From Paenimyroides ummariense (GTDB lineage Bacteria; Bacteroidota; Bacteroidia; Flavobacteriales; Flavobacteriaceae): a stretch of DNA of 37,819 bases. The stretch is taken from positions 1 to 37,819 of the forward strand of contig NZ_FOVI01000027.1 in the NCBI RefSeq assembly GCF_900115115.1. The letters run 5' to 3'. Positions 18,558 to 26,744 of the stretch are shown one piece after another. Below the pieces are notes generated by a model. That model was not told the origin of the DNA, did no database searches, and saw only the letters and a program-made list of their open reading frames with translations. The translations under genes and the position numbers were made by a program. Within the stretch, counting starts at the first letter, position 1, and the number at the start of each line of letters is the position of its first letter.

Positions 18558-18716
18558 ATGAAAACACTTTTATACATTATTTTGGCATTACTAATTGCAT
18601 TTGTAATTTTTTATTTAGTAGATCCATTCGTTAGCGATACTTTAAGTATACTTATTGCTACAATTGTAATAACAGTTTTTGCAGGTTTTTATAGAAAATT
18701 TGAGAAACGTTTATAA
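18558..18716 (+). CDS. Small two-helix membrane protein
   Basis: ATG at 18558 opens a 52-residue protein starting MKTLLYIILALLIAFVIFYLV. It has two hydrophobic helices (about 3-21 and 28-44) joined by a short DPF turn and a basic end (YRKFEKRL). It begins 11 bases after the preceding gene and is closed by a strong terminator, which supports expression in a two-gene unit. No function can be assigned. Confidence 0.55.
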   Translation: MKTLLYIILALLIAFVIFYLVDPFVSDTLSILIATIVITVFAGFYRKFEKRL

Positions 18717-18723
18717 AAAAATC

Positions 18724-18749
18724 GCTTTCAAAACTGAAAGCAATTTTTT
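18724..18749. terminator. Bidirectional terminator
   Basis: GCTTTCA (18724-18730) pairs with TGAAAGC (18735-18741) around a 4-base loop, with T-runs on both sides. It sits between convergent genes: the small membrane protein and ridA. Confidence 0.85.
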
Positions 18750-19130
18750 TTATCTATGCAAAATCATAGAAATTTCTATGTTTACGTTTCGTGGTAGTTT
18801 TTCAACCTGAACACATTCACGTGCTGGAGCTGTTTCGGCAGAAAAATAACTTCCGTATATTTCATTAATCATACTGAAATGATCCATGTTTCTAATGAAA
18901 ATAGTTGCTTTTACAACATGCTCAAAAGTCAGTCCGGCTTCTTCAACAATATAGTAAAGGTTTTGCATTACCTGTTTGGTCTCATCTTGAATACCTGTGG
19001 TTACCAACGTTTCTGTTGCTTGGTTAAAAGGAATTTGTCCCGATATAAAAAGTAAATCGCCAACCATAACCGAATGATTGTACGGACCAATTGGAGCAGG
19101 TGCTTTTGATGAGTTGATTATTTGTTTCAT
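18750..19130 (-). CDS. ridA: RidA-family reactive intermediate deaminase
   Basis: A 126-residue protein of the YjgF/YER057c/UK114 family; its role is hydrolysis of reactive enamines and imines made by PLP enzymes. It shows APAPIGPYNHSV, LLFISGQIP, the central QNLYYIVEEAGL helix and the C-terminal RECVQVEKLPRNVNIEISMI with the substrate-binding arginine. The length is typical. It ends next to a terminator shared with the opposite strand. It lies downstream of lptD on the same strand, with 52 bases between, so it may be read from its own or from the lptD promoter (lptD is downstream of ridA in the transcription direction only if the message starts at ridA; here lptD is upstream). Confidence 0.93.
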   Translation of the reverse strand: MKQIINSSKAPAPIGPYNHSVMVGDLLFISGQIPFNQATETLVTTGIQDETKQVMQNLYYIVEEAGLTFEHVVKATIFIRNMDHFSMINEIYGSYFSAETAPARECVQVEKLPRNVNIEISMILHR

Positions 19131-19182
19131 TTGATGTATATATTAAGTTAGAACTAAAAACGAATAGCTTAAAGTTATGAAA

Positions 19183-21876
19183 TTATCTGTTTCTGAAACG
19201 ACGCTCGGCAGCATTTCTTTTTTCATATTTGATATCTTGTAAGATCGACGATTTAATTCCAATGAAAAAGTTCCACTGTTTATAGTATCCGTTAGGAATC
19301 CAAGAAAAATCCATTCGCCATGATTTCAAATCACGTTCAAAACGCAGTTGCGTATAAGTAACACCCTTGTTTTTAAAATCGTATCCTGTAGAAAAACCAG
19401 CCAACCAGCCCGGAGCTAATGTTACGTTTCCTGAAACCATTAACGAGTTGTTCGATATTTCGGAATTTCTGCTTGCATTGTTATAGGTTAAACTCCATGC
19501 CAGCGTTAAATCCCAAGGAATATCGGTGTTGTAAAAAGATGTTTTTGGTTTTTCGCGTTTTTTGTCATCAAACATCGATTTTTGTCTGTCTGCCAAATCC
19601 ACCGACTGCCCAAATAAATCATCACCACGACCACCATTCTGAACATTTTGATCTACTTCGTCTTCACGCTTCGGACTTCCACCAAATAACGGATCGGTAC
19701 TTGCCAAAGAATAATTTACTGTAATGTTGGCACTAGTTAAACGTAGTAAACTTCCACCATTTGCAATGTTAAACTTATCAATTCTTCTACCACTATTATC
19801 AAGCGCTAACGGATCTAAACTTGCACCAAAATTCAATCGTAACTTATCTTTTAATAAATTGGTGTTCGCACTCATACCAATAGGTGCTAATTTTAATGAA
19901 TCGGCAGTAAAGTTATACGATGTATTAAAGTTCAACGAATTTAATAGCATCACTTTTTTAGGTTCGCCGGTTGTAGATTCATCATCACGCACTTTAGCTT
20001 CAAAATTATTTCCTAACGATAAACCTACCATGTTAGACATTGTTTTGTTAGGTTCGCCAAACAATGTACCCTGAAAACGCGAGTATTCTTGCATGGTTGT
20101 ACCTAATGCGTCAATTGCATAGGTGTCGTAATATTGATCAAAACTTGGCGTATATGAATAAGAAACAGCCGGACGCATTACGTGACGTATTGCCTGAATT
20201 TTTGAATTTTTATTAAAATTGAATGTTCCATAAATGGTTGTTCCAACATTTGTACTGAAATTATAAGTTCGATAACTATCAAAACCATTATTTCTTACAG
20301 TTTCAACCTGCCCAGTTTCATTACTGTAAAATTTATCAAAGGTATTTAAAACCCAGGTTTCGTTATAATTTCCTGTCATGGTAACTGACAGATATTTTAG
20401 CACTTTAAAGTTGGTTGCCAACGGAATACTGTGCTGGATACCTGCATTCATTTCGTTAAACATTTCCGGCTTAAAGAATAATGAGTCGGTAGTTTGAATT
20501 CTATTTTCTCCTCTTAAATTATACTGTAAGTTAATGTTTTGAATGAAACCTTTTTTACTTCCGTTTTTTGGTGCGAATGGAAACACACGGTCAACACTTG
20601 CCTGCACATTTGGTAAAGACATGGTAATTTGCTGCGTGTTGGTATTTTGTTGGTGATTTGCAGAAATAGTGTAATTTACCTGCGGAACAGACTGGATTGT
20701 TTTTGAATAACTTATTGATGATGATAAGGTGTTGTTCATGTTGGATCCGATATTCTGCGTGTTTAACGAGTTTCGGAAATAATTACTACTACCCAAGTTG
20801 ACCGATGCCGAAAAACGTGATGTTGGGTTTGCCTTTGCATCTTGCGAATGACTCCACTGAATATTATAGATTTTCGCTTTCTGATAATTATCAAAACCAC
20901 GTTCACCATCAATCAAAGTTTCATATCTTAAATTAAGATTCCCACTGTATTTGTATCTTTTGCGGTATTGCGATTGCGCATTAAAAGCATTACTTCCGTT
21001 TTGGTAAACATCTCCCAATAAAGTTAAATCAACCATATCGTTAAACGCAAAGTAATAACCACCGTTCTGTAAATAGTAACCACGTAAATTAGTATCTCCA
21101 AAAGATGGAATAATGAACCCGGAAACAGATCCTTGCGATAACGGAAAAAAAGCAAATGGTAAACCAATAGGCGTAGGTACATCTTCAATAACCAAATTGG
21201 TGACTCCGGTTACAATTTTTTTGTTAGGAACAAACTTAGCATTCGATGTACGGAAATAATATTCCGGATTTTCAATATCTTCTGCAGTTGTAAAAATTAC
21301 ATCTTTCATAAAGTAAACCGAATCGTTTACTTTTTTGGTTTTTGCAGCCTTAACATTAAAATCTTGATATTTTGTGCGAGTGTTCCAAACAATTGCCTTT
21401 TTTGTTTTAGTATTAAAACGGATAGAATCTGGTTCAACGATCTGCGTTCCTTGTTTAAAAACGGGATGCTGCGTTAAATTTCCTAACGAATCTTTAATTC
21501 TGCCGGCATAAACTTCTTCCTTTTCATAATCATAAATAATGATTCCCGCCGTAAGTTCGTAATCCTGATACTTAAAAACCGCCTGATTGTACAACGTAAC
21601 CTTTTTATTTTTCTGATCCAGCTTTTCGTAATCTTTCGCAGTTCTAAACATAGGCGCTTCTAATTTTTGTCCCTGTTTAGGTTTTACACTGTCATTTTTA
21701 ACGGGCTTTACAGTATCTAAAGTTGTATTTGGAATAAGATTTTTGGTAAGTGTATCGTTCTTACTTTCAATATTTAAGCGCTTGTTTACATGAGGGAATT
21801 CTTGTGCCGAAACCTTTGACAATGCGCCCGGGATCAAGATCAAATTAAAAACGATATATATTACTTTTCTGTGCAA
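19183..21876 (-). CDS. lptD: LPS-assembly outer membrane protein LptD (OstA family)
   Basis: An 897-residue outer membrane protein. A signal peptide (VIYIVFNLILIPGALSKVSAQ) is followed by a spacer and an OstA-like beta-jellyroll (about 80-230, with YEKEEVYAGRIKDSLGN and KKAIVWNTRTKYQDF). A long C-terminal beta-barrel is rich in aromatic strand ends (YRKRYKYSGNLNLRYE, WRMDFSWIPNGYYKQWNFFIGI). Known role: final insertion of lipopolysaccharide into the outer leaflet. The only start codon able to include the signal peptide is the TTG at 21876; the reading frame is closed by TAA upstream with no ATG or GTG between. A degenerate second copy of the first 14 codons lies at 23026-23067 and keeps the TTG. 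The gene is divergent from the first amidase copy. Confidence 0.88.
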   Translation of the reverse strand: MHRKVIYIVFNLILIPGALSKVSAQEFPHVNKRLNIESKNDTLTKNLIPNTTLDTVKPVKNDSVKPKQGQKLEAPMFRTAKDYEKLDQKNKKVTLYNQAVFKYQDYELTAGIIIYDYEKEEVYAGRIKDSLGNLTQHPVFKQGTQIVEPDSIRFNTKTKKAIVWNTRTKYQDFNVKAAKTKKVNDSVYFMKDVIFTTAEDIENPEYYFRTSNAKFVPNKKIVTGVTNLVIEDVPTPIGLPFAFFPLSQGSVSGFIIPSFGDTNLRGYYLQNGGYYFAFNDMVDLTLLGDVYQNGSNAFNAQSQYRKRYKYSGNLNLRYETLIDGERGFDNYQKAKIYNIQWSHSQDAKANPTSRFSASVNLGSSNYFRNSLNTQNIGSNMNNTLSSSISYSKTIQSVPQVNYTISANHQQNTNTQQITMSLPNVQASVDRVFPFAPKNGSKKGFIQNINLQYNLRGENRIQTTDSLFFKPEMFNEMNAGIQHSIPLATNFKVLKYLSVTMTGNYNETWVLNTFDKFYSNETGQVETVRNNGFDSYRTYNFSTNVGTTIYGTFNFNKNSKIQAIRHVMRPAVSYSYTPSFDQYYDTYAIDALGTTMQEYSRFQGTLFGEPNKTMSNMVGLSLGNNFEAKVRDDESTTGEPKKVMLLNSLNFNTSYNFTADSLKLAPIGMSANTNLLKDKLRLNFGASLDPLALDNSGRRIDKFNIANGGSLLRLTSANITVNYSLASTDPLFGGSPKREDEVDQNVQNGGRGDDLFGQSVDLADRQKSMFDDKKREKPKTSFYNTDIPWDLTLAWSLTYNNASRNSEISNNSLMVSGNVTLAPGWLAGFSTGYDFKNKGVTYTQLRFERDLKSWRMDFSWIPNGYYKQWNFFIGIKSSILQDIKYEKRNAAERRFRNR

Positions 21877-21989
21877 CTTTTTAAAGCTATTTTGTAAAAT
21901 TGGTAGGTGTGTTTTTTAGACTTCAAACTTACTAATATTTTTTTTTACTTTTAGACTTTTAAATAAGAAACGAAAATATAAAATAAATC

Positions 21990-22751
21990 ATGATTGTAAA
22001 TAAGGTTAAAGCTGCTTGTGCTGCCTTTTTAATGTGTGTTGGATCAACGGTTTATGCGCAAAATTTTAAAGTAGTTTTAGATCCTGGTCATGGAGGGAAA
22101 GATCCCGGTGCGATGCGTGGAAATTTAGTTGAAAAGAAAATTGTTTTGGATGTTGCTTTAAAGGTGGGCGAACTGCTAAAGCTTGATAAAGATATTAAAG
22201 TGATTTTTACTCGAAAAACGGATGTTTTTGTTGAAGTTGCAGAACGAACAAAAATAGCAAACCGCGAAAAAGCCGATGTTTTTGTGTCTATCCATGTAAA
22301 TGCAGCTAAAAACACCAGCGCTTATGGTGCCGAAACCTATATAATGGGTATCAGTAAAAACGAAGCGAATTTAGATGTTGCCAAACGTGAAAATGCGGTT
22401 ATTACGTTAGAAGATAATTACGAAAAACATTATGAAGGATACGATCCAAATCGTCCGGAATCTTTAATAGGGTTGACTTTAATGCAGGAACAATTTATCA
22501 AACAAAGTATTGATCTGGCATCTAAAATACAGGTTCAATTTAAAGATGAGGTTTTACGAACTGACAGAGGCGTTAGGCAAGGTCCGTTCTGGGTTTTGCA
22601 TAGTGCACTTATGCCAAGTATTTTAGTTGAATTGGGTTTTATCTCCAACAAAGAAGAAGGCGAATTTTTGAATTCCGAAGCAGGTAAAAACGAGATGGCA
22701 AAGGCTATTGCAAGAGCTATTAGAGATTATAAAAAAAGTAACTCAATCTAA
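21990..22751 (+). CDS. N-acetylmuramoyl-L-alanine amidase, short copy
   Basis: A 253-residue exported Amidase_3 (AmiC-type) enzyme that cuts the bond between muramic acid and the stem peptide. It has a signal peptide ending VYAQ (residue 24), zinc ligands H34 (DPGHGGKD), E48 (VEKKIVLD) and H102 (SIHVNAA), and the catalytic E214 in LVELGFISN. It stops just after the catalytic domain (DYKKSNSI), whereas its neighbour at 23182 continues for about 140 residues. The two copies are closely similar, including 36 identical bases over the signal-peptide region (22022-22057 versus 23214-23249). Best reading: the truncated partner of a tandem duplication, still catalytically intact. Confidence 0.92.
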   Translation: MIVNKVKAACAAFLMCVGSTVYAQNFKVVLDPGHGGKDPGAMRGNLVEKKIVLDVALKVGELLKLDKDIKVIFTRKTDVFVEVAERTKIANREKADVFVSIHVNAAKNTSAYGAETYIMGISKNEANLDVAKRENAVITLEDNYEKHYEGYDPNRPESLIGLTLMQEQFIKQSIDLASKIQVQFKDEVLRTDRGVRQGPFWVLHSALMPSILVELGFISNKEEGEFLNSEAGKNEMAKAIARAIRDYKKSNSI

Positions 22752-22793
22752 AAAAATAAACCGTTAGGTGTAATTCAAAATAAATAAAAATTA

Positions 22794-22938
22794 ACCACAT
22801 AGACGAATAGAATTATAGCTAATTGTAAAAGATAGGATAGGAAATTATATTATTTTTCACATAGTTCGCTATGCGAAAAGTAAAATGTCTATCATAATCT
22901 TTTAAAAAATATAAGAAAAATCTATGTTTCTATGTGGT
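22794..22938. repeat. 145-base palindromic element (MITE/REP-like)
   Basis: The ends ACCACATAGA (22794-22803) and TCTATGTGGT (22929-22938) are exact inverted repeats. The centre is a hairpin, TTTTCACATAG (22854-22864) with CTATGCGAAAA (22869-22879), and the arms between also match partly (AAAAGAT/ATCTTTT). Both palindromes share the centre near 22866, so the whole element can fold into one long hairpin. It carries no gene. It accounts for most of the gap between the amidase copies; sequence at 22939-23007 shows nothing recognisable. Confidence 0.75.
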
Positions 22939-23007
22939 GCAAATAATTACACACAAAGGGGGAAAAAATACTTTTTTGGTAAGCAAATCTCTTATTCGTT
23001 TTAATTC

Positions 23008-23067
23008 TTAATAGCGTGCTGTAGGTAAAATCGAGTTAAAAACGAGATATATTACTTTTGTATGCAA
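23008..23067 (-). pseudogene. Relic of the lptD 5' end
   Basis: Read on the minus strand from TTG at 23067, this gives LHTKVIYLVFNSIL, against LHRKVIYIVFNLIL at the true lptD start. The bases agree at about 35 of 42 positions (23026-23067 versus 21835-21876). After codon 14 similarity ends and a stop follows at 23008-23010. The distance from here to the downstream amidase start (114 bases) is almost the same as from the real lptD start to the first amidase (113 bases). It is a by-product of the tandem duplication, not a gene. Confidence 0.85.
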
Positions 23068-23086
23068 GTTTTATATACTATTTTTG
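23057..23086 (+). promoter_or_regulatory. Predicted promoter of the long amidase operon
   Basis: TTTG (23057-23060), 18 bases, then TATTTTTG (23079-23086), a full consensus match. The matching place upstream of the short copy has a one-base-shorter TATTTTG (21888-21894). The leader to the ATG at 23182 is about 90 bases. A second -7-like box, TACTTTTG, lies at 23053-23060. Confidence 0.55.
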
Positions 23087-23181
23087 TAAATTAGAATAGG
23101 TTTTTGTTTTGTGCGAAAATCTCATATCGATATTTTTTAAAATTTAGAGTTTATTATAAGAAAACGAAATATAAATATGCT

Positions 23182-24348
23182 ATGTTTATAGATAACTTTA
23201 AAGTTGCTATTGGTGCCTTTTTAATGTGTGTTGGATCAACGGTTTATGCCCAAAATTTTAAAGTGGTTTTAGATCCCGGTCACGGAGGTAAAGATTTTGG
23301 TGCTGTGCGCGGAAATTATGTAGAAAAGAAAATTGTTTTAGATGTTGCCGAAAAGGTAGGCGACTTGTTAAAGAGAGATAAAGGAATAAGCGTTATTTAT
23401 ACTCGTAAAACTGATGTTTTTTTAGAGTTAAGAGAACGTACAGAAATAGCCAATCGTGAAAAGGCAGATATTTTTGTTTCCATTCACGCAAATGCCGCTT
23501 CTAACGCACCAAGTGCAACAGGAACTGAAACCTTTATAATGGGTACAAGTAAAAACGCATCGAATTTAGAAATTGCTAAAAAAGAGAATGCCGTTATTAC
23601 GTTAGAAGATAATTATGAAACATCGTATTCTGGTTACGATCCAAGCAAACCCGAATCATTAATTGGTTTAACGCTGATACAAGAACAGTTTGTAACGCAG
23701 AGTATTGAGCTGGCTTCGAAAGTTCAAACTCGATTTACAAACGATGCCGAGAGAAAAAATCGCGGCGTTAAACAAGCTCCGTTTGTGGTTTTGTACACCG
23801 CTTTTATGCCGAGTGTTTTGGTAGAATTAGGATTTTTATCGAACAGCGAAGAAGGAGCATATTTAAACAGCGAAGAAGGTAGAAACGAATTAGCGAGATC
23901 AATCGCCAATGCAATCATCGATTATAAAAAGCAGTATCATTCAGCAAGCGAGAATATTTCGGCTCAAAAACCAAGAGAAACTCCAATTAAAGAAGACGAA
24001 CCTAAAAAGGCCGATACCATAAAACAGAAAGCTCCGGAACCTGCTAAAACATCGTCTGTAGATGCATCTAAACCTGCAACAGTTACAAAAACCGGTGTTT
24101 CGTTCAAAGTTCAAATTTCTGCAAGCAGTAAAGATATTGCCTTAACGCCAAGTAACTTTAACGGCTTAAACAATATTTCTATGGTTAAAGAAGGTAATAT
24201 GTTTAAGTATTTTTACAATGAAACTACCGATTACGATCATGCACGTAAAGCGTTGGAAGTTGCTAAAAACAAAGGATACAATTCTGCATTTTTGGTTGCT
24301 TACAAAAACGGTAAAAAAATAAGCATTAAAGAAGCAATTAACAAGTAA
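23182..24348 (+). CDS. N-acetylmuramoyl-L-alanine amidase with C-terminal SPOR-like domain
   Basis: A 388-residue exported Amidase_3 enzyme. It has a signal peptide to VYAQ (residue 24), zinc ligands H34, E48 and H102 and the catalytic glutamate in LVELGFLSN. An Ala/Pro/Lys-rich linker (about 255-300) then leads to a C-terminal domain (about 305-388, VSFKVQISASSKDIAL to SAFLVAYKNGKKISI) that resembles SPOR peptidoglycan-binding domains. The ATG at 23182 is chosen because it aligns with the start of the short copy. This is likely the ancestral, full-length gene of the locus. It is followed after 16 bases by the MCE-domain gene, so it heads an envelope operon. Confidence 0.92.
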   Translation: MFIDNFKVAIGAFLMCVGSTVYAQNFKVVLDPGHGGKDFGAVRGNYVEKKIVLDVAEKVGDLLKRDKGISVIYTRKTDVFLELRERTEIANREKADIFVSIHANAASNAPSATGTETFIMGTSKNASNLEIAKKENAVITLEDNYETSYSGYDPSKPESLIGLTLIQEQFVTQSIELASKVQTRFTNDAERKNRGVKQAPFVVLYTAFMPSVLVELGFLSNSEEGAYLNSEEGRNELARSIANAIIDYKKQYHSASENISAQKPRETPIKEDEPKKADTIKQKAPEPAKTSSVDASKPATVTKTGVSFKVQISASSKDIALTPSNFNGLNNISMVKEGNMFKYFYNETTDYDHARKALEVAKNKGYNSAFLVAYKNGKKISIKEAINK

Positions 24349-24364
24349 CTAAAAAAATAGAAAA

Positions 24365-25321
24365 TTGAAAATAGCTATATCAAGAGAGGTAAAAACCGCT
24401 GTACTAGTGTTATTATCTATAGGAATGTTAATTTGGGGATACACCTTTTTAAATGGTAAAAACATTTTTAGCAGTTCCAGAACATTTTTTGTGGAATACG
24501 ATAATGTCGAAGGTCTTTCTACCGCATCATCTGTAACAATAAACGGAATGGTAGTAGGTAAGGTGCATCACATTTCGTTAAAAGGTCAAGGAAAACTGTT
24601 GGTAGAAATTGTAATGACCGATAAGGTTGATATTCCGATCTCATCTAAAGCCGTAATTTATTCGCCTGATTTAATCGGAGGAAAACAAATTGCACTTCAA
24701 ATTAATTACAACGATCCAACCTTGGCAAAAAGCGGCGATTATTTGCAATCGGGGCAAATGGCTGGTTTAATTGATGATTTAGGGCAACGAGTAGATCCTA
24801 TCGCTAAAAAATTAGATTCTGTTCTTTACAATGTAAACATCTTGGTTCAAACCATAAACAAAACGTTAGATCCGGCTGCGCAGAAAAACCTGCAAGAAGC
24901 TTTAGCTAAATTAAACGCTACAATGGGTAATGCAAATGCCATTACGGGTAAGTTTGACCGAATTGTATCAAGCAACGAAGCTAAAATCAGCAATATTGTT
25001 TCAGATTTCAATACAACATCTAAAAACCTTTCGGCTTTTTCTAACGATTTAGATAAGATTCAATTACAAAAATTACAGGATATCCTTAATAAATTCGATA
25101 ATGCAGCATCAAGCCTTGATAAAATGATGAGCGATGCCAACAGTGGCAAAGGAAACATTGGTAAATTAATGAAAGAAGAGCAGCTGTACAACAACTTAGA
25201 ATCGGCAACAAAAGAATTAAACAGTTTGTTAGAAGACGTTAAACTAAACCCACGCCGTTACATAAATATTTCGGTTTTCGGTAAAAAAGCACAGCCTTAT
25301 GCAGAACCCGTAAAACAATAA
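24365..25321 (+). CDS. MCE/MlaD-family lipid-transport protein
   Basis: A 318-residue protein with one N-terminal membrane anchor (about residues 10-28). An MCE domain (about 36-115: FFVEYDNVEGLSTASSVTINGMVVGKV, then DLIGGKQIALQI) and a long helical C-terminal part (about 130-300) follow. MCE proteins form periplasmic rings that carry lipids between membranes, working with an MlaE/MlaF-type transporter that is not in this window. The start is a TTG, the only start near the conserved KIAISREVKTAVLVLLSIG; 16 bases separate it from the amidase stop. Its place beside lptD and a cell-wall amidase fits an outer-envelope role. Confidence 0.88.
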   Translation: MKIAISREVKTAVLVLLSIGMLIWGYTFLNGKNIFSSSRTFFVEYDNVEGLSTASSVTINGMVVGKVHHISLKGQGKLLVEIVMTDKVDIPISSKAVIYSPDLIGGKQIALQINYNDPTLAKSGDYLQSGQMAGLIDDLGQRVDPIAKKLDSVLYNVNILVQTINKTLDPAAQKNLQEALAKLNATMGNANAITGKFDRIVSSNEAKISNIVSDFNTTSKNLSAFSNDLDKIQLQKLQDILNKFDNAASSLDKMMSDANSGKGNIGKLMKEEQLYNNLESATKELNSLLEDVKLNPRRYINISVFGKKAQPYAEPVKQ

Positions 25322-25369
25322 TCATACAAAACTAAATACAACAAAAACAATAATTAATTTATAACAGTA

Positions 25370-26710
25370 ATGCACATTTTAAGCAGTATTTTATTTATAG
25401 CTTTAACCGTTGCAGGCTTTGGATTTTTTGCAGTAAATGCCAAGAAAATCTACCGCAATATAAAGTTGGGTCAGTCTGTAAACAGAACCGACCGCTCTTC
25501 AGAACGCTGGAGAAATATGCTTCTTGTAGCTTTCGGGCAAAAGAAAATGTTTGCCAGACCCGTTCCGGCACTTTTACACTTTGCCATTTATGCAGCATTT
25601 ATGATTACCCAGATTGAACTGATAGAAATTTTTATCGACGGAGTTTTTGGAACACACCGTATTTTTAAAGAATCGCTTGGTGGTTTTTATACCTTCATGA
25701 TCAGTTTAATTGAAATATTGTCGGTTGCAGCATTAACGGCAACAATTATCTTTTTATCACGAAGAAACCTGTTAAAACTTCCGCGTTTAAACATGAAAGA
25801 ATTAATGGGATGGCCTAAAAAAGACGCCAATTTAATTTTAATAATGGAAATTATTTTGGTATTGTGCATTTTTACCATGAACGGAACCGATGAGGTTTTG
25901 TACAACATGGGAAAATCACATTTTGAAGGTCAGGGATCTTTTAATTTTACCATTTCTCAATTCATTGGTCCGGCTGTTTTTGGATCTTTTAGCGAAGGTA
26001 CTTTACATGTTTTAGAACGTGTAGGGTGGTGGGGACACTTTATTATGGTGTTATCTTTCCTTAATTACCTGTACTATTCTAAACATTTGCACATTATTTT
26101 GGCATTCCCGAATACCTATTTTGCACATATAGAACCGTTAGGTAAATTCGATAATTTACAGGCAGTTACCAATGAAGTAAAATTAATGATGGATCCAAAT
26201 GCAGATCCGTTTGCAGCACCAGCACCTGATGCAGATGCAGCACCAGCAAAATTTGGTGCGCAAGATGTTCAAGATTTAAACTGGGTTCAGCTGTTAAATG
26301 CGTATTCTTGTACCGAATGTGGTCGTTGTACATCATCGTGTCCGGCAAATTTAACCGGTAAAAAACTATCGCCACGTTTAATAATGATGAAAACGCGCGA
26401 TCGTTTAGAAGAAGTCGGTAAAAATATCGATACCAATAAAGGAACTTTTGTAGACGATGGTAAAACATTGTTGAATGATTATATTACACCCGAAGAATTG
26501 TGGGCTTGTACCACCTGTAATGCCTGTGTTGAAGCTTGTCCAATAGACATCAGTCCGTTATCTATCATTATGGATATGCGCCGATTTTTGGTTATGGAAC
26601 AAAGTGCTGCACCAATGGAATTAAACACCATGATGACCAACATTGAAAACAATGGGGCACCTTGGCAGTACAGTCAGATGGATCGTTTAAATTGGAAAGA
26701 CGAAAATTAA
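25370..26710 (+). CDS. Membrane 4Fe-4S oxidoreductase (HdrC/DsrK-like)
   Basis: A 446-residue inner-membrane protein. About five hydrophobic segments lie in the first 245 residues (near 3-22, 68-88, 105-130, 155-172, 223-240), and H70, H223 and similar histidines could hold haem. An acidic Ala/Pro linker (275-295) leads to two cytoplasmic 4Fe-4S motifs, C314-x2-C317-x2-C320-x3-C324 and C380-x2-C383-x2-C386-x3-C390. The layout matches NarI/HdrC-type fusions that pass electrons between the quinone pool and a CCG-domain partner, here the next gene. The electron donor is unknown. Similar pairs elsewhere serve fatty-acid (ETF) or lactate oxidation. Confidence 0.85.
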   Translation: MHILSSILFIALTVAGFGFFAVNAKKIYRNIKLGQSVNRTDRSSERWRNMLLVAFGQKKMFARPVPALLHFAIYAAFMITQIELIEIFIDGVFGTHRIFKESLGGFYTFMISLIEILSVAALTATIIFLSRRNLLKLPRLNMKELMGWPKKDANLILIMEIILVLCIFTMNGTDEVLYNMGKSHFEGQGSFNFTISQFIGPAVFGSFSEGTLHVLERVGWWGHFIMVLSFLNYLYYSKHLHIILAFPNTYFAHIEPLGKFDNLQAVTNEVKLMMDPNADPFAAPAPDADAAPAKFGAQDVQDLNWVQLLNAYSCTECGRCTSSCPANLTGKKLSPRLIMMKTRDRLEEVGKNIDTNKGTFVDDGKTLLNDYITPEELWACTTCNACVEACPIDISPLSIIMDMRRFLVMEQSAAPMELNTMMTNIENNGAPWQYSQMDRLNWKDEN

Positions 26711-26744
26711 CCTATCCATATCATCAACTAAAAATAAAGAGAAA

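Noticed and set aside
23008..23067. Small gene on the minus strand between the amidase copies
   Set aside because: It is only the degenerate start of lptD with an early stop, explained by the duplication.
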